The notes under the pieces are model-generated. The model saw only the letters and a program-made list of their open reading frames with translations. It was not told the origin of the DNA and did no database searches. Made by a program: the position numbers and the translations under genes. 64,000 bases of DNA from Parabacteroides distasonis (GTDB taxonomy: Bacteria; Bacteroidota; Bacteroidia; Bacteroidales; Tannerellaceae), in assembly GCA_015060925.1 (NCBI GenBank), contig SUXM01000009.1, positions 38,431 through 102,430 on the forward strand, read 5' to 3'. Each line of letters opens with the position of its first letter. Position 1 is the first letter of the stretch. Positions 15,283 through 25,491 of the stretch are shown piece after piece.

Positions 15283-17904
15283 TTACATAACTCCTATCAG
15301 TTCTTTCATTGTACCAAAAGCAATCGTCATACCGTCCAGGTTTTTACCTCCGGCAGTTGCAAAATGAGGTTGTCCACCACCACCACCTTGGATATGTTTA
15401 GCTGCATCCTTCACAATTTTACCGGCATGCAAACCATCTTTTACCAAATCATCGCTCAACATCACCATCAATGTACATTTTGCATCATCCGTAATAGCTG
15501 CAACAAATGCAAAACTATCAGCCGTTTCAGCCTTGATTTGGAATGCAACATTTTTCATTGCTTCCGGATTCCCTTTACCAATGAATTGCATAAGCTTGAT
15601 TCCATTCACAACTGTTGCTTTTTCAACAATCTCGCCTTTCAAACGCATTGCTTTCTCACGGATATAATCTTCAATCTGCTTCTTCATATCCGCATTTTCT
15701 TCGATAGATTTCTTCATCGCTTGCGCCAAATTAGGCATATTATTCATCAAAGCACGTAACTCACGAATCAAATCTTGCTGTGTATAAAATACTTGATCTG
15801 CCCCTTCCGCTGTCACTGCTTCAATACGACGAACACCAGCAGCAATAGAACTTTCACCTATCACACGCAAAGCACCGATCATACCGGTTGACGGAATATG
15901 TGTACCCCCACACAATTCGATCGAACTTCCATATTTAACGACACGAACTTCATCACCATACTTTTCTCCGAACAAAGCCATTGCTCCTAACGCCTTAGCC
16001 TCTTCTATCGGCATATTACGATGTTCCTCCAAAGGAATATTCATTCGTATTTTTTGGTTTACCAAAATTTCCACTTTACGTAATTCCTCTTCCGTCACTT
16101 TTTGGAAATGAGAGAAGTCAAAACGCAAAGACTGAGGAGACACATAAGATCCTTTCTGTTCTACATGTGTACCCAATACTTCACGTAATGCTTCATGTAA
16201 CAAGTGAGTAGCCGAATGATTACATTCACTCTGGATACGTTTCTTTTCATCAATCTTAGCCGTAAAAGCAACTGTGACATCAGATGGCAATTTTGCCACT
16301 AAATGCACAGGCAAGTTATTTTCCCGCTTGGTGTCAACAACCTCTACCTTTTCCTCATCAGTCATCAACCAACCTGCATCACCAACTTGTCCCCCCATCT
16401 CGGCATAGAAAGGAGTTTGATCCAATACAATCTGATATAATACTTTGTTTTTCTGTTTGATCTGACGATAACGCAAGATTTCTGCATCACATTCAAACTG
16501 ATCATATCCGACAAATTTACATTCGCCTTCCTTCAATACCACCCAGTCTCCTGTTTCAATGGCAGCAGCATTACGAGCTCGTTCTTTCTGCTTCAACATC
16601 TCCTTATTAAACTCGTCAATATCCGCTTCCATACCATTTTCACGAAGAATTAATTCTGTCAAATCCAATGGAAAACCATACGTGTCATACAAAGTAAACG
16701 CATCTACACCATTTAAAACATTCTTTCCAGCGGCTTTCGTTTCTTCCATCTTCTTATCCAACAAACGGATACCAGTTTCCAAAGTGCGCAAGAAAGATTC
16801 TTCTTCCTCTTTAATCACCTTCTCAATCAAAGTTTTCTGAGCGACCAATTCAGGATAAGCATCACCCATAACCTCTATCAATACAGGCAACAACTTATAC
16901 ATAAAAGATTCTTTACGATCCAAGAAGGTATAACCATAACGAACTGCACGACGTAAGATACGACGAATCACATATCCCGCTTTCGCATTAGAAGGCAACT
17001 GTCCGTCTGTAATGGCAAAAGCAATAGTACGAATATGGTCAGCAATCACACGCATTGCCACATCCTTTTGCTTATTAATACCATATTGCGTACCAGCCAT
17101 TTCTGCAATCACTTTAATGATTGGTTGGAACACATCTGTATCATAGTTGGATGTCTTACCCTGCAAAGCCATACAAAGACGTTCAAATCCCATACCGGTA
17201 TCGATTACACGAGCCGGTAGTCCTTCCAATGATCCATCAGCCTTACGGTTATATTGCATGAACACCAAGTTCCATATCTCTATAACTTGAGGATGATCCT
17301 TATTTACCATATCCTGTCCTGGGACAGCAACACGTTCCTCTTCAGAACGTAGGTCTATATGGATTTCCGAGCAAGGACCACAAGGGCCTGTATCACCCAT
17401 TTCCCAAAAATTATCATGTTTATTACCATTAATAATATGATCTTTCGGTAAATATTTTTCCCAATAACCAGCGGCCTCATCATCACGAGAAAGACCTTCT
17501 GCCGAACTTCCTTCAAAAACTGTCGCATACAGACGTTCCGGGTTCAGTTTCAATACATCAACTAAATATTCCCAAGCCCAACTAATTGCTTCCTGTTTGA
17601 AATAGTCGCCAAATGACCAGTTCCCCAACATTTCAAACATAGTATGGTGATAAGTATCATGGCCAACCTCTTCCAAGTCATTGTGCTTTCCACTTACACG
17701 GAGACATTTTTGTGAATCCGCGACACGTGGATATTTACGAGGTACATTCCCCAAAATAATGTCCTTAAACTGATTCATACCTGCATTGGTAAACATCAAT
17801 GTAGGGTCACCCTTCACCACCATCGGAGCTGACGGAACAATTTGATGCTGTTTAGAAGCGAAGAATTCTTTAAAAGATTCACGGATCTCTTTTGCTGTCA
17901 ACAT
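15283..17904 (-). CDS. alaS: alanyl-tRNA synthetase
   Basis: An 873-residue enzyme that charges tRNA-Ala and edits mischarged Ser and Gly. The class II catalytic core lies at about residues 1-250 ([13 protein letters not shown] opening, [27 protein letters not shown]). The editing domain contains the zinc site [20 protein letters not shown] near 570 and [12 protein letters not shown] near 665. The C-terminal C-Ala domain ends with the glycine-rich [14 protein letters not shown] segment. The length is complete. It starts at 17904, back to back with the M23 peptidase gene, and the two promoters overlap in the 98-base gap. Confidence 0.98.
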   Translation of the reverse strand: MLTAKEIRESFKEFFASKQHQIVPSAPMVVKGDPTLMFTNAGMNQFKDIILGNVPRKYPRVADSQKCLRVSGKHNDLEEVGHDTYHHTMFEMLGNWSFGDYFKQEAISWAWEYLVDVLKLNPERLYATVFEGSSAEGLSRDDEAAGYWEKYLPKDHIINGNKHDNFWEMGDTGPCGPCSEIHIDLRSEEERVAVPGQDMVNKDHPQVIEIWNLVFMQYNRKADGSLEGLPARVIDTGMGFERLCMALQGKTSNYDTDVFQPIIKVIAEMAGTQYGINKQKDVAMRVIADHIRTIAFAITDGQLPSNAKAGYVIRRILRRAVRYGYTFLDRKESFMYKLLPVLIEVMGDAYPELVAQKTLIEKVIKEEEESFLRTLETGIRLLDKKMEETKAAGKNVLNGVDAFTLYDTYGFPLDLTELILRENGMEADIDEFNKEMLKQKERARNAAAIETGDWVVLKEGECKFVGYDQFECDAEILRYRQIKQKNKVLYQIVLDQTPFYAEMGGQVGDAGWLMTDEEKVEVVDTKRENNLPVHLVAKLPSDVTVAFTAKIDEKKRIQSECNHSATHLLHEALREVLGTHVEQKGSYVSPQSLRFDFSHFQKVTEEELRKVEILVNQKIRMNIPLEEHRNMPIEEAKALGAMALFGEKYGDEVRVVKYGSSIELCGGTHIPSTGMIGALRVIGESSIAAGVRRIEAVTAEGADQVFYTQQDLIRELRALMNNMPNLAQAMKKSIEENADMKKQIEDYIREKAMRLKGEIVEKATVVNGIKLMQFIGKGNPEAMKNVAFQIKAETADSFAFVAAITDDAKCTLMVMLSDDLVKDGLHAGKIVKDAAKHIQGGGGGQPHFATAGGKNLDGMTIAFGTMKELIGVM

Positions 17905-17945
17905 AATTTATTCTTATATAGTCGCGTTAATATTCTGAAAAACAA

Positions 17946-17976
17946 TTTGCAAAAGTACAGCAAATTATTATTTTTG
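17946..17976 (+). promoter_or_regulatory. promoter of the M23 peptidase gene
   Basis: TTTG (17946-17949), 19 bases, TATTTTTG (17969-17976). This is a full Bacteroidetes promoter with ideal spacing, 26 bases before the ATG at 18003. Confidence 0.75.
17950..17957 (-). promoter_or_regulatory. -7 promoter element for alaS
   Basis: The minus strand reads TACTTTTG, which matches TAnnTTTG. It directly abuts the -33 element of the divergent M23 promoter, so the two polymerase footprints overlap. Confidence 0.6.
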
Positions 17977-18002
17977 CACCTATCCAAAGAAGAAAATATT
18001 TG

Positions 18003-18986
18003 ATGAAACTGTTTAAAAGCAAAAAAACATATTATTTCTACAATCCTAAGACACTCAATTACGAGCGGGTTTACCCTTCAACCAAAGAGCGTTTTTTGAG
18101 TATATTACGCCATTTGAGTATCGGTATAGTTATTGGTATAGGAATCTTTTTCCTCTTAGCCAAGATATTTGATTCACCAATAGAATCTTTATTAAAAAAA
18201 GAAAACAAGTTGTTGCAAACCCAATATGAAGTTCTTTCTTTGCGTTTAAATGAGGCATTGGAAGTATTGAGTGATATTCAACAACGTGACGAGAACTTAT
18301 ACCGAACAGTTTTCCAAGCGGAATCTATTCCCGAATCTGTTCGCAAATCTGGATTTGGAGGAGCGAACCGTTATGAGCATCTAATGAGTTTATCTAATCC
18401 AGAACTGGTTATTGCAACCACCCAAAAGATGGATATGTTAAATAAACAACTTTATGTGCAATCTAATTCTTTAGAAGAATTGATTACATTAGGTAAGACA
18501 CAAGATGAGCGTAATAGATGTATTCCTGCGATTCAACCTATTGCTAATAAAGATTTAAAACGAACAGCTTCAGGATATGGTATGCGCATAGATCCTATTT
18601 ACCGTACCCCTCGCTTTCATTCCGGGATGGACTTCTCTGCTAAAATAGGCACAGATATTTACGCCACAGGTGACGGAGTGGTCACATTTGCAGCATGGAA
18701 ACAGGGATACGGAAATTGTTTAATGATTGATCATGGATATGGTTACAAAACGTTGTATGGACACTTAAGCAAATATAATGCACGCGTGGGACAAAAGGTC
18801 AAGCGTGGTGAAGTTATAGGAAAAGTAGGAAATACCGGAAAATCGACAGGGCCTCATCTTCACTATGAAGTAATTGTTCGTGGCCGATACGACAATCCCT
18901 CTAAATATTATTACATGGATCTTACTCCTGAAGAATATGACCGTATGATACAGATTGCTGAAAACCATGGTCAGGTTATGGATTAA
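18003..18986 (+). CDS. M23-family metallopeptidase, membrane-anchored
   Basis: About 327 residues. The N-terminal cytoplasmic part has a basic stretch, one membrane helix follows at about residues 38-58 (IGIVIGIGIFFLLAKI), then a coiled-coil-like region to about 150. A LytM/peptidase M23 domain runs from about 180 to 305. The zinc ligands are visible in FHSGMDFS and PHLHYEV, with the conserved GYGKTLYGHL-like segment between them. Such proteins cut peptidoglycan cross-links or activate other hydrolases during growth and division. The ATG at 18003 is chosen over the TTG at 18000. The MerR-type gene starts 12 bases downstream and is probably co-transcribed. Confidence 0.93.
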   Translation: MKLFKSKKTYYFYNPKTLNYERVYPSTKERFLSILRHLSIGIVIGIGIFFLLAKIFDSPIESLLKKENKLLQTQYEVLSLRLNEALEVLSDIQQRDENLYRTVFQAESIPESVRKSGFGGANRYEHLMSLSNPELVIATTQKMDMLNKQLYVQSNSLEELITLGKTQDERNRCIPAIQPIANKDLKRTASGYGMRIDPIYRTPRFHSGMDFSAKIGTDIYATGDGVVTFAAWKQGYGNCLMIDHGYGYKTLYGHLSKYNARVGQKVKRGEVIGKVGNTGKSTGPHLHYEVIVRGRYDNPSKYYYMDLTPEEYDRMIQIAENHGQVMD

Positions 18987-18998
18987 CAGGATAATTGT

Positions 18999-19355
18999 AT
19001 GGCTTTAAATAAAGATAAAAATCTTAAACTCTATTTTTCCATTAAAGAGGTGGCACAAATGTTTGATGTCAACGAATCAACTCTACGTTTTTGGGAAAAA
19101 GAGTTTAATCAAATTCGTCCTCGTAAAACCAACAATGGGACACGATCTTACCGGCAAGAAGACATAGATTCTATCCGACTAATCTACCATTTAGTCAAAG
19201 AACGAGGTATGACTTTGGCAGGAGCTCGACAAAAATTAAAAGAGAACCCTGAAACCACCATACGTCAAGCCGAGATTGTTAATCGTTTAAAACAAATAAA
19301 AGACGAATTATTAGAATTAAAAGAGGCCTTTGATGCTATTGAATCCGTTCAATAA
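18999..19355 (+). CDS. MerR-family transcriptional regulator
   Basis: A 118-residue protein. The N-terminal winged helix-turn-helix is typical of MerR (YFSIKEVAQMFDVNESTLRF, then WEKEF, PRKTNNGTRSYRQEDIDSIR). A short helical tail rich in Lys and Glu (LKQIKDELLELKEAFDAIE) should form the dimer coiled coil. There is no cysteine-bearing effector domain, so it is not a metal sensor of the classic kind. It follows the M23 peptidase gene by 12 bases, and this pairing suggests linked expression rather than a known regulatory circuit. Confidence 0.92.
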   Translation: MALNKDKNLKLYFSIKEVAQMFDVNESTLRFWEKEFNQIRPRKTNNGTRSYRQEDIDSIRLIYHLVKERGMTLAGARQKLKENPETTIRQAEIVNRLKQIKDELLELKEAFDAIESVQ

Positions 19356-19442
19356 AAACCTCCATTCAAAAAGAGAAATAAAGAATTAGTATGTTACACG
19401 GGAAAGTTGTACCTTCGCATGCAACAAAAATTATACAATAAC

Positions 19443-19838
19443 ATGGAAATAACAGGAAGAATTATCGCCGTATTACCTGAACAAGGTGGTATAAGTAAAA
19501 CAGGAAATGAATGGAAAAAACAAGAATATGTATTGGAGACGCATGATCAATATCCTAAAAAAGTTTGTTTCCAACTATTTGGTGCCGACCGTATAGCACA
19601 GGCTGCAATCCAACCAGGTGAAGAATTAACAGTCTTCTTTGATATAGAAAGTCGTGAATATCAAGGACGTTGGTTTACAAATATCAATGCATGGAAAGTA
19701 GAGCGTCCAATGAATGCAAATTCTATACCCACTTCAAGTTCTATAACTCCGGATGATATGATGCCCCCTTCTATGCCAACAGCAACGCCTGCTCCGGATT
19801 TTGGTCCGGCTAATCCAATAGATGATTTACCATTCTGA
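19443..19838 (+). CDS. DUF3127 domain protein (single-strand-binding-like OB fold)
   Basis: About 131 residues from the ATG at 19443. The first ~90 residues match the DUF3127 family common in Bacteroidetes (MEITGRIIAVLPEQGGISKT, YPKKVCFQLFGADR, WFTNINAWKVE). The acidic, proline-rich tail ending NPIDDLPF resembles the protein-interaction tip of single-stranded-DNA-binding proteins (DDDIPF in SSB), though DNA binding is not demonstrated. An earlier in-frame start at 19407 would add 12 unrelated residues and lies in the putative promoter (TACCTTCG just upstream), so I rejected it. The stop codon overlaps the start of the antiporter gene by one base. Confidence 0.88.
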   Translation: MEITGRIIAVLPEQGGISKTGNEWKKQEYVLETHDQYPKKVCFQLFGADRIAQAAIQPGEELTVFFDIESREYQGRWFTNINAWKVERPMNANSIPTSSSITPDDMMPPSMPTATPAPDFGPANPIDDLPF

Positions 19839-20794
19839 TGATGAATACAATCTTACTTATTGGAGGTTTAACCCTTATATTATTAGGGGCAAATGCTTTA
19901 ACAGACGGTGCAGCATCAATTGCCAAACGATTTCATATATCAAGTTTAGTCATTGGATTAACAATTGTGGCATTCGGAACGTCTGCTCCCGAATTAACCG
20001 TCAGTGTTGTTTCTGCATTAAAAGGGAATACAGATATGGCCATTGGCAATGTTATTGGAAGTAACATATTCAATGTTTTGATGATTGTGGGATGTACAGC
20101 TACTATCGTTCCTATAAGTGTAATGAAAGGGACATTGAGCAAAGAGATTCCCCTTTGTATCTTATCCTCTATCGTATTACTCATTTGTGCCAACGATATA
20201 ACAATAAATGGGGCAGAGAGCAATACGATAAGCCATAGTGATGGGATGCTTCTTTTATGCTTTTTCCTTATCTTTTTAGGATACACATTCGCAATAGCCC
20301 ATAACGGGAATGGAGATAATGAATCCGAAATCAAAGATATGCCTATATGGAAATCTATATTATTTATCGGAGGAGGATTGGCCGGACTCATTTATGGAGG
20401 ACAATTTTTTGTGGATGGGGCATCCGGTATTGCACGAGGATTAGGGGTTAGTGAATCTATTATAGGTTTAACATTAGTTGCCGGAGGAACCTCTCTACCT
20501 GAATTAGCAACATCTGTGGTAGCTGCACTAAAGAAAAATCCGGAGATGGCTATAGGTAATGTAATCGGTTCTAATCTCTTCAATATTTTCTTTGTTTTAG
20601 GATGTAGTGCAACTATCCATCCGTTAAATATACAAGGTATTTCCAATTTGGATTTTTATGTATTAATCGGTTCATGTATCTTGCTTTATATCTTCGGATG
20701 GTTCTTTAAGACAAGAACTATTACGCGAATAGAAGGAATTGTTATGGTTCTTTGCTATATAGGATATACAACCTATTTAATAGCTCAGTCCTAA
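19838..20794 (+). CDS. calcium/sodium antiporter, CaCA/YrbG family
   Basis: A 318-residue inner-membrane exchanger with about ten hydrophobic segments. The two inverted alpha-repeats of the family are clear: VAFGTSAPELTVSVVSAL near 45-62 with GNVIGSNIFNVL near 72, and VAGGTSLPELATSVVAALKK near 210-230 with GNVIGSNLFNIF. The Glu in each xSxPEL motif is the ion ligand. It couples calcium export to sodium or proton entry. The start overlaps the DUF3127 stop (TGATG), suggesting translational coupling. A strong terminator follows. Confidence 0.95.
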   Translation: MMNTILLIGGLTLILLGANALTDGAASIAKRFHISSLVIGLTIVAFGTSAPELTVSVVSALKGNTDMAIGNVIGSNIFNVLMIVGCTATIVPISVMKGTLSKEIPLCILSSIVLLICANDITINGAESNTISHSDGMLLLCFFLIFLGYTFAIAHNGNGDNESEIKDMPIWKSILFIGGGLAGLIYGGQFFVDGASGIARGLGVSESIIGLTLVAGGTSLPELATSVVAALKKNPEMAIGNVIGSNLFNIFFVLGCSATIHPLNIQGISNLDFYVLIGSCILLYIFGWFFKTRTITRIEGIVMVLCYIGYTTYLIAQS

Positions 20795-20810
20795 TATCTG
20801 AACTATAAAA

Positions 20811-20847
20811 AAGGCGATAACTTTACAATAAAGATTATCGCCTTTTT
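20811..20847. terminator. bidirectional terminator between the antiporter and rel genes
   Basis: AAGGCGATAA (20811-20820) pairs perfectly with TTATCGCCTT (20835-20844). An inner CTTT/AAAG pairs within the loop. A T-run follows on the plus strand and an A-run precedes it, so it can serve both convergent genes. Confidence 0.88.
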
Positions 20848-20852
20848 TTGTT

Positions 20853-23153
20853 TTAATCCGCTACACGGGTAACAGACTGTATCTTCTTATTCTTAGAAAG
20901 AACAACACACAAACGTTGCAAATCCTCTACATCATGAACTTTTAATCTCACCCTACCTTCAAAAACACCATCCTTAGCTTCTATTAGCAAACGTGTAATA
21001 TATACATTAAAATCATCCGAAATCGTATGAACAATTGTATTTAACACTCCCATTGAGTCAAATCCCTTTATTTCCAATGTTGCTTCAAAAGAAGAATGAT
21101 GAATACTCCATTCCGTATTCAAAATACGTTCCCCAAAACTACTCTTCAAACGCATTGCTATCGGACAAGCTCGCTTATGTACAACCACATTTCCATCATC
21201 ATTTATAAATCCTAAAGATTCATCACCTGGAATAGGTTTACAGCAATCTGCTATCACATAATTACGTTCAAAAGCTTCTTCCTTCAAAATATACGGTTTC
21301 TTCTTATCATATTTAACCTTCTCTTTTGGACGTTTTTTTTCTGAATCTTTCTTCTTTTCAAAAGAATCCTTAGAAGTTAGTCGAAGAACCTGTTTTACAT
21401 ACTTGAACAACTGATTATCCGTTTTTTCTTTTAACAATTTTCGGATATTTTCAGGCAATACGACATCCTCTTTCTCTACAGCATAATAAAACTCTTCACG
21501 TTTAGAAAAGCCATAGTACATTGTCAACTTATCCAAGTTGGAAGCATTGATTTCTAATCCATTTCGTTTAAGTTTTTCTGCGACTTTCGCTTCACCTTCT
21601 TTTGAAACCTCTTTACGCACTTTCTTCAAAAAAGCATCAATACGAGCACGAGCTTTTGCTGTAGTAACAAACCCTAACCATTCAGGTTGTGGAGTTTGAG
21701 AACGAGAAGTTAACACCTCTACTTGATCCCCACTGGTCAATGGATGGCTCAATGGAACCAACCGATGGTTGACTTTTGCACCAATACATTTACTACCTAC
21801 ATCAGAATGAAGAGCATAAGCAAAATCTAAAGCTGTAGCACCTTGCGGCAAAGTCTTAATATCTCCTTTAGGAGTAAAGACAAATATCTCTGATGAAAAC
21901 AAATTCAACTTGATCGTATCTAAGAAATCAAGGGCATTAGGATCCGGACTCTCAAGAATTTCAGTAATCGTTTGTAACCACTTATCAAGTTCCGTATCTT
22001 CCTCCACACTATGCTCCTTATATTTCCAATGAGCTGCAAAACCTTTCTCTGCAATTTCATTCATTCTACGGCTACGGATTTGAATTTCCACCCATTGTCC
22101 ATCCGGTCCCATTACAGTCAAATGCAAGGCTTGATACCCATTTGCTTTAGGGCGACTCACCCAATCACGTATTCGATCCGGTCTGATACGATATATATCT
22201 GTAATCGCAGAATAAATATCCCAACATTGGTTTTTCTCATCTACTCCGGGAAGAGGATCAAATATGATACGAACAGCATAAATATCATATACATCATCAA
22301 AACTTACTCCTTTAGTCTGCATCTTATTCCAAATAGAATAAGCCGATTTCACGCGGGCTTGCATTTCATAATTCAAACCCATCTCTTTTAGTTTCTTATC
22401 AACGGGTTGAGCAAAATGTTCAAATAGTTTATTACGTACAGCCTCTGTCGTCTGAAGTTTTAAATTGATAAAGGCATATTCTTGTGGATGTTCATATTTA
22501 AAACTTAAATCTTCCAATTCAGTTTTAATCGTAAAAAGCCCTAAACGATGTGCAAGAGGCGCATACAAATAAAGAGTTTCACCAGCAATTTTAAACTGCT
22601 TGGCTGGTAACATCGAGCCTAATGTCCGCATATTATGAAGACGGTCTGCAATCTTAATCAAAATCACCCGAATGTCATCACTCATCGTCAATAATAACTT
22701 ACGGAAATTCTCAGCTTGCGCAGAAGCCTGTTCGCCAAAGATTCCTCCAGATATTTTAGTCAAACCATCTACGATTTGGGCAATCTTTTCATCAAACATG
22801 TCTTTGATGTCCTCTACAGTATATTCCGTATCCTCTACAACATCATGTAATAAAGCAGCACAAATAGAGGTCGAGCCTAACCCCATTTCACGACAAACGA
22901 TATGCGCAACGGCTATCGGATGCATGATATAAGGTTCGCCCGAACGACGCTTCACTCCCGCATGTGCTTGATTTGCGAAATTAAAGGCTTTAGTAATACG
23001 TTCTACCTTACGACGATGGTTAGACTTTAAATAGTCCTCCAACAATGCATTAAAGCCGTCCTGTATCATCTGTTCATCAGGGGATAGTGTGGTTGGAACA
23101 CTCTGAACAGTTTGTATATCCGTTTTTCCTGTTGTATTATTTACGTCGCTCAT
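20853..23153 (-). CDS. rel: bifunctional (p)ppGpp synthetase/hydrolase, RelA/SpoT family
   Basis: A 766-residue stringent-response enzyme. The HD hydrolase domain (about residues 50-200) keeps its metal motif in LLHDVVEDTEYTVEDI and ADRLHNMRTL, so hydrolase activity is expected. The synthetase domain (about 245-370) includes RPKANGYQALHLTVMGP and VEIQIRSRRMNEIAEKGFAA. A TGS domain (FTPKGDIKTLPQGATALDFA) starts near 415, and an ACT domain ends the protein (SFEATLEIKGFDSMGVLNTI). Length and order fit the long Rel/SpoT type. A TATATTTG element lies in the 87-base gap upstream, so it can be expressed apart from the parA cluster. Confidence 0.97.
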   Translation of the reverse strand: MSDVNNTTGKTDIQTVQSVPTTLSPDEQMIQDGFNALLEDYLKSNHRRKVERITKAFNFANQAHAGVKRRSGEPYIMHPIAVAHIVCREMGLGSTSICAALLHDVVEDTEYTVEDIKDMFDEKIAQIVDGLTKISGGIFGEQASAQAENFRKLLLTMSDDIRVILIKIADRLHNMRTLGSMLPAKQFKIAGETLYLYAPLAHRLGLFTIKTELEDLSFKYEHPQEYAFINLKLQTTEAVRNKLFEHFAQPVDKKLKEMGLNYEMQARVKSAYSIWNKMQTKGVSFDDVYDIYAVRIIFDPLPGVDEKNQCWDIYSAITDIYRIRPDRIRDWVSRPKANGYQALHLTVMGPDGQWVEIQIRSRRMNEIAEKGFAAHWKYKEHSVEEDTELDKWLQTITEILESPDPNALDFLDTIKLNLFSSEIFVFTPKGDIKTLPQGATALDFAYALHSDVGSKCIGAKVNHRLVPLSHPLTSGDQVEVLTSRSQTPQPEWLGFVTTAKARARIDAFLKKVRKEVSKEGEAKVAEKLKRNGLEINASNLDKLTMYYGFSKREEFYYAVEKEDVVLPENIRKLLKEKTDNQLFKYVKQVLRLTSKDSFEKKKDSEKKRPKEKVKYDKKKPYILKEEAFERNYVIADCCKPIPGDESLGFINDDGNVVVHKRACPIAMRLKSSFGERILNTEWSIHHSSFEATLEIKGFDSMGVLNTIVHTISDDFNVYITRLLIEAKDGVFEGRVRLKVHDVEDLQRLCVVLSKNKKIQSVTRVAD

Positions 23154-23190
23154 ATCGAATACCCTTCCGTGTTTAAATCATGACTGAAGG

Positions 23191-23198
23191 CAAATATA
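23191..23198 (-). promoter_or_regulatory. -7 promoter element for rel
   Basis: The minus strand reads TATATTTG (TAnnTTTG), 37 bases before the rel start, in the gap after the transglycosylase stop at 23241. Confidence 0.55.
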
Positions 23199-23240
23199 TA
23201 CAAATATTCGTTAGATATTCCCAATTATGCGACAAAAAAG

Positions 23241-24746
23241 TTAACCTATCGGAATCTTCAGCTTTTGGCCTGGCCGAATACTGGAACTTGTCAAGCCATT
23301 GGCCTTTTTAAGAGCATCCGGAGAAACTCCTGGGTATTTTTGAGCAATCGAATACAACGAATCACCGGATCGAACAACATAGAAATGTTTATCCTTTGAT
23401 GAAGATGCCACTGTAGCATCTTTCTTATCAGTCTTTTGAGTATTAGAAGATGCAAATGCTACCCCGCCATTATCTACATGCAGACGTAAACGGCGTCCTT
23501 TTGCCACACGATTAGAACGTAATCCATTCCATTTACGTATATCCTTTGGTGTCACTCCATATTTATTGGCTATCGTATAAATATTTTCTCCTGATGCGAC
23601 CACATGTGTGATCTTCTCTAAAGTCAAACGTCCCTTTTCATCTGCTTCATTCACTGCTACACAATTAGCCAACAGCTCTTCAATACGATGTTTGTAAACC
23701 GTATCTTCTTTACCAACAAAAGAATAAGAATAGGAAGCCGGTAATTTTAAAACAGAAGGTTTAGTATTACCCGGTATAATATCTCTCTTATATTGAGGAT
23801 TTAATGCTCGTAATTGCTCGACCTCTACCCCTACCAGCTCAGACACCTGCTGAAAATGAAGCATCTTATTGACCATCACGGTATCGGTAGCCAATGGCAA
23901 ACTGGTCTGCAACGGACAAATATTATGATCACAATAATAGTTCATGATATAGTTAGCGGCAATAAACAATGGGACATAAGAACGGGTTTCTTTAGGCAAG
24001 TAGGGGAATATCTCCCAAAAATCAGTTTTACCTCCAGATCGACGTATCGCCTTGTTCACATTACCCGGCCCACAATTATAGGAAGCTAGAACCAAATTCC
24101 AATCCCCGTAAATTGCATACATATCTTTAAAATACCGGCAGGCTGCTTCTGTCGCCTTTTCTGGATCCCGGCGTTCATCTAACAAACTATTTATCTCCAA
24201 TCCGTAGATTTTACCGGTAGGCAACATAAATTGCCATAAACCACAAGCACCGACCCGGGAAAGAGCCACAGGATTCAAAGCACTTTCCACGACTGCCAAA
24301 TACTTCAATTCCAATGGTAATTTATGTTTGTCTAAGATTTTTTCAATGATCGGGAAATAAAAATCCGCCATTCCTAATATGTAACGTACCAAATTCCGTT
24401 TCCGGTCTGCATAAAGATCTATACAATCCCGTACTGTTTCGTTATAGGAAAGTTGAATAATATTAGGTAAGCGATTTAACCTCTCGGCATAGACCGAATC
24501 AGAGAAAAACACATTCTCTTCATCATCATGGCAATGCGCATCTACTCTGGAAAAATATTGGACATGCCATGAGCGCAACAAACTATCCACATCCGCATCT
24601 AAACTTTCCGGCATCATACCGATAGCTTCACTTAATGTATCCACAGCCTGTACACGATATGGTTGTTCGCCAAAAATGGAAGATTGTCCAGCCAATACCT
24701 GCACGAACAACAAAAAGATAAAAGATATAAATAGTTTGTGACACAT
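23241..24746 (-). CDS. lytic transglycosylase with two LysM domains (MltD-like)
   Basis: A 501-residue exported enzyme with a signal peptide (LFISFIFLLFVQVLAG). The SLT family-1 domain spans about residues 125-265. The catalytic Glu lies in LAVVESALNPVALSRVG, followed by ACGLWQFMLPTGKIYGL and the LVLASYNCGPGNVNKAI motif. Two LysM modules bind peptidoglycan: about 388-430 (VVASGENIYTIANKYGVTPK) and about 453-500 (YVVRSGDSLYSIAQKYPGVS). The enzyme cleaves glycan strands to 1,6-anhydroMurNAc ends. It starts 4 bases after the DUF5683 gene, as part of the parA cluster. Confidence 0.96.
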   Translation of the reverse strand: MCHKLFISFIFLLFVQVLAGQSSIFGEQPYRVQAVDTLSEAIGMMPESLDADVDSLLRSWHVQYFSRVDAHCHDDEENVFFSDSVYAERLNRLPNIIQLSYNETVRDCIDLYADRKRNLVRYILGMADFYFPIIEKILDKHKLPLELKYLAVVESALNPVALSRVGACGLWQFMLPTGKIYGLEINSLLDERRDPEKATEAACRYFKDMYAIYGDWNLVLASYNCGPGNVNKAIRRSGGKTDFWEIFPYLPKETRSYVPLFIAANYIMNYYCDHNICPLQTSLPLATDTVMVNKMLHFQQVSELVGVEVEQLRALNPQYKRDIIPGNTKPSVLKLPASYSYSFVGKEDTVYKHRIEELLANCVAVNEADEKGRLTLEKITHVVASGENIYTIANKYGVTPKDIRKWNGLRSNRVAKGRRLRLHVDNGGVAFASSNTQKTDKKDATVASSSKDKHFYVVRSGDSLYSIAQKYPGVSPDALKKANGLTSSSIRPGQKLKIPIG

Positions 24747-24750
24747 GATA

Positions 24751-25491
24751 TTAAAACTTTAAACTGCAATTTAAGCCATAAGACGCCGAATTATAACGAG
24801 TTTTCGGTGCGACTTCCGGAGACCAATGCAAACTTAAATCCGGAGAGATATCAAAATCAAAAAGATGGGCATCCACATAAGCATCAATCATGCTGATCGC
24901 ATAGACGCCTACAGTTATAATAATACTTAAATCCCTATAGCGGCGGTAATAATCCTTCCGGCGTTTCAAATTATCTTGAAACTGAGAATTCGAAACGTAT
25001 GAAGCCTCCTGCCCTCTCGGTATAAAGATCGTCCAACTCTCATCCCATGGGCCTTCATACGTTTGTCCCTCTTGATTAGCCATTTGAACTTTCCCATAAT
25101 CATTCATAATACCAAAATAGGCAGCAGAATAATCTTGATAATTCTTATTATTCCAAGTGATTGCATACATGCACCCCATGAAAGCCCCATAAACCAAAGG
25201 CAATTTCCAATATTTCCGGTTATAGATTTGTCCGCCTCCGGGAATCAAAGCATAAAGGAGTGCTTTGTTCGGGTCAGGTTTAAAAGTCTTCAATTTGACC
25301 TGAGGCTGTTTCAATGTATCTCCAGCCAAAAGGACAGCCTTGACGGTCGAATCAGAAGCGGCAGTTTGTCCGGGTACAGTTGAAATGATCGTATCCCGCT
25401 TTAAAGCAACATCCGTCTGCGCATATCCGTTCGTATCAACCAGACAAAGCAAGAGTAAGACAATATATAATATAACTTTAACCTTTTTCAT
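24751..25491 (-). CDS. DUF5683 domain protein, envelope-associated
   Basis: A 246-residue protein with a signal peptide (VILYIVLLLLCLVDTNGYAQ). The conserved core starts near residue 70 (PNKALLYALIPGGGQIYNRK, YWKLPLVYGAFMGCMYAITW) and continues to two hydrophobic strands near 195-210. This is the DUF5683 family. It is found almost only in Bacteroidetes, next to parB and a LysM transglycosylase, as here. The function is unknown; the conserved context suggests a role linking chromosome segregation or the cell cycle to the envelope. Its start overlaps the parB stop by 4 bases (ATGA), implying tight coupling. Confidence 0.9.
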   Translation of the reverse strand: MKKVKVILYIVLLLLCLVDTNGYAQTDVALKRDTIISTVPGQTAASDSTVKAVLLAGDTLKQPQVKLKTFKPDPNKALLYALIPGGGQIYNRKYWKLPLVYGAFMGCMYAITWNNKNYQDYSAAYFGIMNDYGKVQMANQEGQTYEGPWDESWTIFIPRGQEASYVSNSQFQDNLKRRKDYYRRYRDLSIIITVGVYAISMIDAYVDAHLFDFDISPDLSLHWSPEVAPKTRYNSASYGLNCSLKF

